In this document: positions 1 to 11,200 of the stretch, piece after piece | Position numbering within the stretch: the stretch's first letter is position 1 | Layout of the letters: each line of letters starts with the position of its first letter | Source of the DNA: Plakobranchus ocellatus | Lineage: Eukaryota > Mollusca > Gastropoda > Plakobranchidae | Assembly: GCA_019648995.1 (NCBI GenBank) | Contig: BLXT01000208.1 | Span: forward strand, 1,215,943-1,237,395 | Direction of reading: 5' to 3' | Length of the DNA stretch: 21,453 bases | Translations under genes and position numbers: made by a program | The notes under the pieces: generated by a model | The model's database searches: none | The model's input: only the letters and a program-made list of their open reading frames with translations | What the model was told of the DNA's origin: nothing

Positions 1-41
<41 letters not shown>
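1..41. repeat. AG dinucleotide microsatellite, cut by window edge
   Basis: Uninterrupted AG repeat of 41 bases from the first base; its true length is unknown. Confidence 0.99.
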
Positions 42-44
<3 letters not shown>

Positions 45-489
45 AACCCATCCTGAGATGAAAGACATTATTGTCTAAAACTCAAATCTCATTATTACAC
101 TAAAGAATTCATATGTTTCTGCGCTCCGCAGCTATAATAGCCTCATCCTGCTAAAACAACGAGTGCTTTTTGAAAATTCCGAATGACGATTTATTTTCCT
201 CGCACGAAGTTAATAATGATATTTGAATTAGCCTCGTTAGTTTCTATATGATCCCTATTGGATTTTTTAATTCAAGAAATGAAAAGCTTATTGTGAAAGA
301 AAAAATTAATTCTTGCTTCTCATGAAGTACTACCCGATGATTATTTGGCAAAGTTTTAATCTGCCCATTCACAGAGGTATAAGGTTTCTGACCCAATAAG
401 ATGAATCATTCATTTTTACTCCTTTCTTAGAAAAACCTGCTGTCTCTCTAATTAAATTTTGGTGCTTCCCACTCTCTGGTATTGTGTTC

Positions 490-506
490 TTTTTTTTTTT
501 TTTTTT
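490..506. repeat. Poly(T) tract
   Basis: Run of 17 T. Confidence 0.97.
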
Positions 507-724
507 CGATTTAAGATATTGAGGTTTCTGAGAAAATATTCGTGTGGTGAATTCAAGGATAAAAAGATGAAGTTTTGGAGGATTGTTTAGATCCTTAAAA
601 ATGAGCGAATAATAAATTTATAAAATATATGTTTGTAAATCGGTGTAATACATTTCAAACCATTTGCAAAAAAAGAAGTACAATGATATAACAACTTTTT
701 TGTGTGCGTTAATATATTTATACT

Positions 725-726
<2 letters not shown>

Positions 727-804
<78 letters not shown>
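727..804. repeat. Compound AT then GT microsatellite
   Basis: About 46 bases of AT alternation run directly into about 32 bases of GT alternation. It gives poly-Tyr-Ile and Cys-Val frames that are not genes. Confidence 0.98.
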
Positions 805-805
<1 letters not shown>

Positions 806-1938
806 ATAAAGATGTAAGAAAAACGGTACAAATTGTATTACAACTTTGTGCATTTTAATAAAGAGTTACTTTTTAGGCCAATATATTGAAAGATCACTAT
901 TATTGAGATTCAGCTTATTTGGCAAAAAAAAAAGAACAATAACAAAAAACCTATTTAATTTCGTTTGAGAATCTGTGCAAAAATAGATGTAGTTATGGCA
1001 TTTGTTTTTAGCATAGACAGTTGAGATTTCTTTGGCAAATTTAATCGAAGGCATTTTATATCAAAGGGACTTCATCGACTCTGGGAAGTCATTCCTATTA
1101 ATAATGATACAGGTTGTTTCCCGTTAACTTATCTATAAGTGCCTCATTCTCTGTTTGAAACTGAGCTTAATAATTTGGAGAAAAAAAAGTTTTTTTTTTT
1201 TTTTAATCAATCCTGACATAAAAATTGTGATTAATATTTTTTTCATCTTTGCATCTAATTATAATTTATATCAAAACTAAAAGCATATTATTGTAGGGCC
1301 TACTGCTGATAGGTATGCAGGAGAGAATATAAGTCAATGAATCAGGTCTAGATGAGAATCGAAGATACAGGAATAAACTCCATCTCTTTAAGAAAAAACA
1401 ATCGTCAAATCGCACCCTACCAGACCAATCAGGCATTCTTAACGAGCAATTCTTATAAGAAAAGAATCTACAAAACTCTCTTCGCAGATCATTGATAACT
1501 TTTCAGATTATAAGATCAACGAACCTTCTTGACTTTATATCGCGGATCAAATTTAAAGACCTCAACGTGCCTTCTCTATTAATAATATAATAATGAATAT
1601 GCTTCATAGCCTACCAAGTTTCTCAAAACGTGATCACACTAGAACCATGTACATAAACGGCTGTGAAGAATCTAAGCACAATACTGGTAGTGATAAAGGA
1701 GAGGGACATACGATAATTGATCAATGACTTGGTCATATATCGGGAAATGATCGTCCTCATGGAGCTACCGTAATAAATAAGATTTTATCAAATTATTATT
1801 ATTCTTTGTCCTTTAATAAGTAAATCCTTAGTCTGCTTGTAATATTCTTTTGTTAAGTATGGGGGCCTGACTTATAATTATATCAAGATATTTTCTCCTC
1901 ACCCATAGCATGATAATGAGTGCATGGATTTCATCAAA

Positions 1939-1957
1939 TGTGTGTGTGTGTGTGTGT
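1939..1957. repeat. TG dinucleotide microsatellite
   Basis: Nineteen bases of TG alternation. Confidence 0.95.
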
Positions 1958-2106
1958 TTTGATTCGTGCATGCATGTCAGCGCGTCATCTTGACATGGGG
2001 ACAATTTAAATCACGCTTATCATCGCCTTTTCCCTCCTAAAAATTAGTCATACCGCATCATCCACAAAATTCTAGGCAAGGCTTGATTTCCAAGAATGAT
2101 CAGAGT

Positions 2107-2134
2107 TATCGATACTACAACATTTTTATCGATA
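2107..2134. promoter_or_regulatory. Paired TATCGATA boxes upstream of CWH43
   Basis: Two perfect copies of the palindrome TATCGATA lie at 2107-2114 and 2127-2134, exactly 20 bp apart (about two helical turns) and about 200 bp before the start codon. A related TGTCGATT follows at 2151-2158. TATCGATA is the DRE bound by DREF and BEAF-32 in Drosophila housekeeping promoters; ZBED1 is the vertebrate relative of DREF. Whether this animal uses the motif is inference. No clear TATA box was seen between here and the ATG. Confidence 0.5.
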
Positions 2135-2171
2135 TTTCTTCTTGAACTGATGTCGATTTCCAAACCGTAAG

Positions 2172-2291
2172 TAGATTTCAGATTTTAGAAGGTCTGGAAG
2201 CCGAGATCTAATTTAGGTCTAGACAGCTGATCTAGTCTAGAGCTAGAGTGGATATTGGCCTAAGCTACAACAGACCGAAGTCTGAAATCTA
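2172..2291 (+). promoter_or_regulatory. Nested inverted repeat in the probable 5' leader
   Basis: TAGATTTCAGA (2172-2182) is perfectly complementary in inverted orientation to TCTGAAATCTA (2281-2291). Inside it GGTCTG (2191-2196) pairs with CAGACC (2271-2276), and further inside TCTAGAC (2218-2224) pairs with GTCTAGA (2235-2241). The three stems are properly nested and end 36 bases before the ATG. If the transcript starts upstream of 2172 this could fold as a long interrupted hairpin. The transcription start is unknown, so this could instead be a DNA-level feature. Confidence 0.4.
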
Positions 2292-2327
2292 GGGTCTAAG
2301 AAAAAAAGCAGAGGCCTTGATTGAACA

Positions 2328-2463
2328 ATGGCTACAGCTACTTTACCGGCTTCAGCAGTTGACGAATGTCAAAATAAAGTCACAGACAATGCATATAGCA
2401 GCAAGGCTGAATCAAAGTCCTTTATTCATTTCTGTCGTCTGATTGCCAGAGACACTTTTTATG
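2328..2463 (+). CDS. CWH43: CWH43 exon 1 (residues 1-46)
   Basis: Encodes the cytosolic-type, Ser/Thr/Ala-rich N-terminal tail beginning [11 protein letters not shown] and ending in RDTFY plus the first base of a Gly codon. The tail is longer than that of the human protein, which enters its first hydrophobic segment after about 15 residues. Donor GTAAGA, phase 1. It is the least conserved exon, so its assignment rests on the good Kozak context, the upstream in-frame stop, the strong donor and the exact phase match to exon 2. Confidence 0.85.
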
Positions 2464-5400
2464 GTAAGAATTAATACTTAAATTTTAGTGGATTTGTGGC
2501 CAATTTCTTCTTTCATTGTCCATTAATCTAGGGTAGATGATTTGCTAGATTGGAAATGTATATAAATGCTTAGACTAGTACAGAGTCTTTAATGTGCTCT
2601 CTTTAATGTTAAGTTTATTTAGGCAGTGTTCCCTAAGGTAAACTCACTCCCATTCTAAATGTACATCGTTTATGATATATGTATTTGTTATGTATATATA
2701 AATATATTATTTGTTATGTTTTATCAAATGCTTTTCTTGTCTAGCTTATCATCTTCTGCATTTTAATGGGATTTTCCTCACTTGACACTTGAGGCTTCTC
2801 AGTTCCTTTTTAAAATGACTTTTAAAATCCAGGCATAAGTAATAATTAGATCTATATCTTTTTCTGAATTGTGTTTCTAAAATTATAAATCAAGAGATTA
2901 TACTTTTTGAATATTTGGTTAAGGGCAAGTGCGGCACTCAGATGTGATTTTCTTTATTTCTCAAATGATTCCTTTGCAAATGATTTATTTGTTATATATT
3001 ACCCCACAAAAATGGTATAAACAACAGAGATGACTTTTTTTCCAAATGCCGTTTGCATGGCAACAGAAAAAAATGTCGGCCATCTTGGATATAAACATGA
3101 TTTTCAAAGTCTTATAACTTCGCAACTAAATAATATATCAACTTTTTTTTAAAACGGGAATATGTTTTTATGCTAAATTTGAAGGTTTTCACGTAGGCTT
3201 TTGTGGTTAAAAAGGAAAAGTAAAATTTTCATGAAATTTTGAAAAATATATATATAAATAGCATCAAATTTTTTGATACACAAAAATTTAAAAAAAAAAA
3301 AAATTACAAATGCGATTCCAAAAAACGTTTGTGAAAAGCAAGATATTACTGCCCTAAAACGTCATGTCAAGTTTCAAACAAATCGTATGAAAAACACCAA
3401 AGTTATAAGAACATTTGTCCATAAAAAAACCCATTTTGAGAAAATCGGAGCAATATTTTGGTTTTCTGATCAATTATGCAATGCCACCTCAATATAATGG
3501 ACCTCCTTCAGCTCTCTCAAGCTCTTCCAGTTGCACTTGTCTCCTTTCGGCCATTTTCTTATGTCCATTTCATGCTGGCGGTCACTCACACACTAAACTG
3601 GCTAAAAACTTCACTTAAAAGCCAGCAAAGCATTATGCAAACAAATTAGCGTAAGAACAGCTGATGTCAATGTCACGCTGTGACGTCAGATCTTCGCTTC
3701 GATTTCATTGGGCGGTCAAAGTTTGCATGGCTAACGGTCATGCACAAACTAAGGAACCGGAAGTCTCCATATGCAAAATCGACGCTGTTGTCGTAAAAAT
3801 CGTGGGAACTAGGACAGGCGCTCCATAAATGGTAATGGTTATGAATGGAGCTCACTTCTTGAAAAAAATTTGTCTAAATTTGGATGTCTGTATATGGTAG
3901 TTCTAGTGGCATCGATAGGGAGGCTGAGATTGCAAACTTTCCATTGGTATATAATATGCCTATGTTTTTCAAGGGGTAGCAGGCCTACATAGCTTGCATA
4001 AACAGCAAATTTTGACACATTTTCTTGAAAATTTGCAGACTTTCTTGGAGGTAGCAATTTTGGATTTGCAATAAAAGTCATTTTTGGCGGAAGTTAGGCC
4101 TAATAACACTCCTCAGATGATTACAAATTGGACAAACTTTTTGAAACTACCCGCAGTCAAAATTTGACCCGGTGATGCAAATTGACCTCAGCACCCCCCT
4201 CTCCAGATACCGCACTTGCCCTTAATTGGGATTGAAATATTGAGTAAGCCATAATGTACACTATTCTTTATTTGTTAAGTTTTCTCTTGTTTTATTTTTT
4301 TCATTTTCAGGCTTTGTGTTTTGGAGCGTGTTTCAAGGTCTAGCACCTATGATTTGGTTTTATCCCTTGAATGAACTGGAAATATCTGGATACGAAGTCT
4401 TTGCACTTGTGTTTTTGTCTCCTGTGTTATGTCTGATTCCAGGCTTTCTCAGCTTAATCCAAAACAAATGGGTAACCATTATTTTTTTTTATAGAATAAG
4501 TCTAGAGTTACAAAATGCGCTTAATCCATCTTAAAGTGAAGTGGTTACATTGTGAAATTCTAAAACTTGGAGAAGTGGTTTTGAAATGCTTTCAACCTGT
4601 TTTCCTCTTTCACCAAGGTATGGGGGCGTTAGTGGCACAGTGAATAGTGAATCACCGGAGATCACCTTGTAGTGGACTGGCTGTACACTAAAACAAACTC
4701 ATTGGCTTTGTTAATACAGTCCAAAATGCACAACTTTTCAAGACTTAGATGAGAATCTAAAACAATCTTTTGAAGTGTCCTTATTTTGCTTTAAAAAGTA
4801 TTCCTTTCTCAAAAAGACAGGTTAAAGAAAAAAAGCGTGTCTAAAAAGGTGTTTTAAACATTATGTCAACTATTTATAAGAGAAAACAAATGTAATTAAT
4901 GAAGGAGGCTGTAGTTGCATTCAATTAAATTGTGTGATTAAAAAAAAAACATTTAACAGCAATCAGCAATTTCAATCACAGACTTGATTATGATTTGAAA
5001 TCAGTTCAGACGATCTCAGATTACATTTTCCACATTCATTATTTCTCTGGTATTATCCCCAGACCTATCTCTGTAAACCATACAATGATGAAAATGTAAA
5101 AGGGCTATTTTAAATTTGTCAAGATATTTATATTTGCATGTAAATGTGCAAAGCTTATTAAGGAAAAAACAATTTTTTTTTTCTGAAATTCCATTTACTC
5201 AAAACTGATATCGGGATATCGGATTCTTTAGCACTGGTTATGAGATGTGTATTAAATTGCTTTCTTTCCAGCAATGAATTTTTTACACATATTGGGTTTG
5301 TTATGTCTGAAATAAAAATTTATATGTTTTATATCTTTTCAATTGATTCAGACGCAATTTTTTTTGTGCCTTTCAAAATCCATTTTCATTTTAACAATTT

Positions 5401-8205
5401 TTTCCTCTAAATTTTCCTTTCCACTGTGAAGATTCTAATTTTACTGCGCCTTTTGGTGGTGGGCAGTTTGGCATCGTTTCAAGCGCCAACCACTCTACAG
5501 AGACTTGTGATTCTGGCAATTGGGGTTGGCATTGCTATGCTTGTGCTGGCAGCTTCGCTCTGGCATCCAAATAAAGCTCTCAGGTATGACAGGGAAAGAC
5601 TGTAAAATTTTTAATAATATCATTTTGTGAACAATTCAATCTGTAAACAGGTGGAATTAAATGAAAGCAGTAAGATTTCAATGAGTAATGAAAATTGTTT
5701 TTTTTTTTTTCTAAATAACATGGGGTCTTGAGGCACACTCAAGTAAATTTTAATTATAACAGAGTTATATTATCAAAGACTGAAAACTTTCTAATTAGGA
5801 CTTTTTTTAAATAACTAAATAAAAAACTGGTGCAGGCAGACAAAAACAGCTCCTCATTATTAGATTATGTCCTTTCCAATACTGCCAAAAGAGCAGATGT
5901 GTAATGGAGAAGGAAATGGTTCTTCTTTCATATTTTTGTTTTGTTTCGTTTTTGGGTTTTATTGTTTGCAGTATAGCACTAGATATTGATGATGAGTATA
6001 GATTCAGAAAAAAATTTATGTAGTTTGTATTGCAAGCTAATATCAATTTGTTCTCTAGAATGTCTGTGAATTTATAGTTTCAATTTTCAAACAAATTTTT
6101 GAAATAAATCGACTGTTCATCAATGTTGTCTGTATAGAAGTCAAGGTAAATGTAGATTACAGACTACTACTTTTTACTCTTGGCAATGCTACATGCAATC
6201 GGTAAACATTGGATGTGGTAGATGCATCCGAATCTAGAAGTTATTTTTCAATAAATAGGTAACTAACTACAAGTGAAAATTGTGATCTACCTATGATTTT
6301 GATTTCATTATATTAATTTCTTAAATTTTAAGAATATCTTTCATACAATTTTGATGTTAGCCTATTTTATTAAAACCAGCCAATTACTAAAAATTTGAAT
6401 CTGACTTTCCTGAGTCTAAATTTGGCCTAAAAAAAGAAATTCTTTTGGATAGGGCATCCATCCGCGTAAGTCTTTTGGATAGGGCATCCATCCGCGTAAG
6501 TCTTTTGGATAGGGCATCCATCCGCGTAAGTCTTTTGGATAGGGCATCTATCCGCGTAGGTCTTTTGGATAGGGCATCCATCCGCGTAAGTCTTTTGGAT
6601 AGGGCATCCATCCGCGTAAGTCTTTTGGATAGGGCATCCACCCGCGTAAGTCTTTTGGATAGGGCATCCATCCGCGTAATTCTTTTGGATAGGGCATCCA
6701 TCTGCATAAGTCTTTGAGGGAGCAATTATTTGTTTATAAGCCTTTAAATGATCATTTCACACGTAGAAAAAGATTTTGTATGTTGGGAACTATTCTGCAA
6801 TTAAAAATTCCCGAAAAATGTAATTTAAATATTTTTTTTGGGGTCTTTGGAAAGATATCTAGTAATTGACAAAGTGAACAACAGTCATCTTTGGGATGCG
6901 AAATTCTCTAAATAAATAATTATCACATAATCCTCAGGCTTTGTTATCCAAGGCAGTTTACACTGTAAGTTCTACAAAAGATAACTTCTAGATTATAAAA
7001 CTGATTTGGCAAAATGTTGTTTAAATCCATAAGTCCACTCTAAACTCAACAAACAATGTTTAATCATAGTTGTTTCGGGAGTCCTTTTTTTTTTTTTAAG
7101 ATGGTTACAATGTTATGACATATTATTCTGAATATTTTTCCCACAGCTATAGTTCTGTATTGTCTTAAAATTACCATCATTTTCAGATACAGAACGTTTT
7201 GGGGCCTTATACTTGGTCTTCACTTGTTCCTTGCCTGTCGAGTTTGGTTTGTCACCTTTGTTCCCACTTGGTGGGACAAAGAGAGCAACTCTATAATTGT
7301 AGCAACTGGTGCAGTTTTTGCCTGTGGTTATATACTTGAAGGTAATCTAGATCTTGTTTGGTACAAGTTTTATTTAATTGTTGAGAAGTTTGTTTGAAAA
7401 AAGGAAATCAGAGGAAACTGATGAATTGTGCTATGGAACATTCTGCAAGGCACCTACAAATGGACAAAATATTTGTAAAATATTGTAAAAAGAAACAAAA
7501 ACAAAACGATATTTGAAATTTGGGGGCTCTAACATAATTCAATTATAAAAATATATATTTATTTATTATGCCTAGAATAAAACAAAATGTTGAGACAGTA
7601 TGTTCTTAACGGCTGTCACAAAAAAAATTGTTTGGTATGGACACATTTATTTTAGGTTTTTTGCCTTTTCTTTTTAGATATAACTTAAAGAGTTTCATGG
7701 CTGAAACTTGTATGTCTTTGTCTGTCCTTTTATTGAAAAAAAAAAAAAAAACCCAGCAAAAATTAACCAAACGCAATTTCTATCAAAAATATCTAATAGT
7801 AACAAATTTATTTGTTTGTTAAATTTTGTTGCAGCAAAATGATTCATTTAATTGTGAAAGAATCAATTAAATCAATTTGGATAATTTCAGTGCTGTTCTG
7901 TTTCAAAGATATCCCAATTATACAAACATTTATTATCTATTGTAACCTTTTCAGACCTGGCAGATGGTGAACATGAAAGTGCACCAACCATAAAACACAG
8001 AACCCACTGGTTGCCTTGTGGGTTAAGCCTTGGCAGTTTGTTCTGCCTGACGCAGATGTGCTTTGGTGAGGCCTCTCTCATCACACGCTGGACAGTAAAA
8101 GGCTATCCAGACACTGGACCTGTGCCCTTACTTTGGAGGTCCGACACTTTTGAAATATAGTTTTCATTCTTAATTTTATCATCATCATCATTATTATTGT
8201 TGTTA

Positions 8206-8248
<43 letters not shown>

Positions 8249-11200
8249 CACCATTATTATTATTAATATTATTATCATCCTTCATTTTTAATATTGCTGA
8301 TTTGTTGAATCGCAAGTATTGAAATGAAAAAGAAATCTGAAAATTTAAAAATACTATCTGAAGAACTGTTGTTAAAGATAGCAATTAAAAAATTTTTTAA
8401 GGTCTGTTAGATGCATATAAAGAATAGCGTTTAGCTCAGATGCCTAAGCTTTTCTTAGTGATGGTTAAATCTTTGGATTTAATGATGTAAAATTTGTTTT
8501 TTCATCTCTGATCATTGCTTTGTACCTCATAGTAAAATGCTTGTGTAAATCTTTACCTGCAGTTCTCTTGTTCTTTTGAGCCTTCTGAGTGGCACTTTGG
8601 TTGGACGAAAATACAAGCATCCTGTTTTGAATGCATTACTGGCTGCAGCTTCTATGTTCACCTTGTATCTGCACAGCAACCCATATGTTGCTTTTGCTGG
8701 TGAGAGGGCTTAATAGGGGTTTGTTAGCTTGTGGTGAAACACGTATTCTGTCTTTATTCATAGATTGGTCATTTTCTTTTTCTTTTTTTTTTTTTTCAGT
8801 TGAGTTACTGTATCTTGACAGAGAGCTGTGGATATGACTAATTGGTCTTTACACAGCTTCTAGAATCAAAAGTATATGTAGTATTTTTGTTATTCATAAA
8901 TTGTAGAAAACGATTGTTTGGAACCATTTTTTCTGAACTTGCTTCTATTTTCATAGCTTGTAGAGACAACAAAAAAACAAAACGATGAAAAACGTTGCCT
9001 TACTTATAGTGCAATTCATTTTGCTTCTAATCAGCTTTAATTTGCCAGAAGTAGGAAATAATTATTCTGTGTGAGTAGAAAAAAAATTGTTTTCAATGCT
9101 TATGTATCATCAAAGATATTTTGACCCTTATCTCAATCAAAGTTAGCTTTTAATTTTTAACCTCCAAAAAGTTCATGGTAATTATTTATAGACAACAAAA
9201 GCGACAACTACAGCATATTATTTTTTACATTTTTGCGAAGCATTTCAAAGATCTCTAGAAATATTAATATATCTCTGTATCAACTCCCAAATTTTTTGTC
9301 TATCTTACCAGCTGGTTGTTGCCTAGCCCATCTGACAATGTGTTTGTGGCCTGTGACTGTAGAGATGGCCACGCAGAGCAACCCAGGCCTTTGTCTCGGT
9401 GTTGCAGCTCTTACTTACCTTGTGAATGTGAGAGCAACCATCAGTCTATAATGATTCATTTGCTTGAGATTATGGAAGTGTAATATTTCAGCATTGCAGT
9501 AAACCATTTCTTTAATCTTGGGATGGATTGGTTAGCCTTTGTTGATTACTTTACATGTAGCTGTGCATTGCCTTCAGATTGAGAATTACTTTATTCTTAT
9601 AAATAATTCAAAGATATCCTTTTTTACTCTATTTCATTTTCTGAAGAAAACGGGTGATTTCTATGTGTAGAGCTGAGAATTTTCTTCAGTAAGTGGTGGC
9701 CATCTGCTATCCCAAGATTAAACATAGAAGGGTGGCATCTTCCACGCTTATTTCTTAGGGCATTGTTGAACAATGCACTCACAGCTGTGAGACATATTGT
9801 GTGAAAGAACATTAGCTGGACTGAAAGATCATACATAGATAAATAACTAATCTGATAAACAGTCCTTGCTTTTCAAAGACTAGATCACCACCTGTCAGCC
9901 CTCGTTAAGATTACCACATCTTGTCTATTTAAACCTGAAACAAACAATCCCTGCTTTTTCCATCCTCGATCTTTTTTTTATACAGAGCCGTCACTACAAT
10001 CTGTTGGTAGAAACAGCCCATATTGTGAACAAGCAAAGTTTACATTGATGGGACTTGCTTTTGTAGAGCAATTTATGAGATGATCTTTATTTAAAGATAA
10101 GCTTTACAAAGAAATGGTTTCAGAAAACTTTATTGTAAACATGGAATTTTTTTTTTTTTTAATTTGCTGCTGACACGCTTTCATACAGGTTTTTTTCTGG
10201 GTTTGGACTGTTGCCTACAACTTTGTGCCTTACGGGGAATACACTCGGGAACATACAGACTGGCTTATTTTGATGATTATGGGATCTATTTTGCTTATGA
10301 CCATATGTTGTAAGTCTGGTTGTTTAGTTTTTAGTTTTTTAATATTTATGTAGTCTATGATTTTAGTTTTCAAAAGAATTTTTAAAAGGCTATTCTTTAA
10401 GAAGAGACTACATTGACAGTAAATCTGATTGAAGTTGAATGGGGAAATTAAATCAAATATGTTAAAGTTACTTGTGCTCATTGCAGCAAAGCATCAGATT
10501 TTTCGTTCACTTTTTTGGTAGGCCTACATAAAAAAAAATTGAGATTTCCATTGTTTACTCATCATTAAAAATTTCCACTTTGCTTGAATACAATTGTGTT
10601 ATAGAATAGACTTATTTTTTGAGATTCTCATACATTTTCGTGTATTGCCAATAACTAATATTTTTTTTAAAATGTGGACTATCTGCATTGTTATTAATTA
10701 ACATTTGCACAGCTTTGGCTTAGGGTGCAAAAGCAATAAGAAATTCAGATCTTGGAAAACAGTAGCAAATTCTATGTATAAATATGAGCTGTAAGAAAAT
10801 ACATTTTGTTTTTCAGAAAATGAATTATATAGATAAAGCTGTATCAGATCCTCTATTGCAATTATGATATAATATATGCTATTACATAAGAGCACAGGTT
10901 GGCTTTGAGTTCAAAGTGATTTTCACAAATCTGTTGCCAAAGCTGTTCGTAATAGAAATAACTACTGTTACAAAAGTTTTTTTTTCTTAAGCACAGTTAA
11001 AATCTTAGTTTGTGTTTCTTAGTACGATTTTGTTCTTTCATTTTGGAACCTTAGATCGCAAGCCAGTGTTTGATTTCACAGTATCATTAACAGGAAAAGA
11101 AAGCTTGAGTATGCCTAACTTTGGCCACTATGCAAAAGGTATGACAAGTATTTGTATTATGCATATGTATCACTTATTTCAATTGTCAAGGATGCAATGA

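Larger units (their letters stand above)
1..2106. other. Upstream intergenic DNA
   Basis: AT-rich sequence with microsatellites and no exon, RNA gene or mobile-element end that I can recognise. The open frames near 587-1054 are produced by the AT/GT repeats or are chance. Confidence 0.6.
2464..4310 (+). other. Intron 1, largely a DNA transposon
   Basis: Intron of 1847 bases with GTAAGA donor and a TTTTCAG acceptor. Positions 2919-4225 are the TTAA-flanked transposon described separately. The flanking intron sequence is AT-rich with no other feature recognised. Confidence 0.85.

Noticed and set aside
587-858. Open frames on both strands rich in Tyr-Ile, Thr-His and Cys-Val
   Set aside because: Simple translation of the AT/GT compound microsatellite.
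2167-2300. 5' UTR intron using the GTAAGT at 2167-2172
   Set aside because: Candidate acceptors before the ATG lack a pyrimidine tract and the intron would be only about 130 bases, far shorter than all others here.
3839-4081. 80-codon minus-strand frame in the intron 1 transposon as a transposase
   Set aside because: Far too short, with no catalytic motif that I recognise.
4618-4730. tRNA-derived SINE head suggested by GGGGGCGTTAGTGGCACAGT
   Set aside because: Only a vague A-box-like match, no B box, no target-site duplication or tail.
6441-6715. Possible CRISPR array
   Set aside because: The repeats are directly adjacent with no unique spacers, and the window is eukaryotic.
6387-6725. Open frames of about 90-112 codons on both strands with 10-residue repeats
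   Set aside because: They arise because the minisatellite unit is 30 bp, a multiple of three, without stops; they lie inside an intron and have no other coding support.
8081-8384. Minus-strand frames with poly-Asn, poly-Ile and poly-Met
   Set aside because: Trinucleotide repeat artefact overlapping exon 5 on the opposite strand.
11012-11054. Exon 9 beginning at the AG of 11021-11022
   Set aside because: That start puts the exon out of phase with exon 8 and runs into a stop; the AG at 11053-11054 keeps frame and follows a better T-rich tract.
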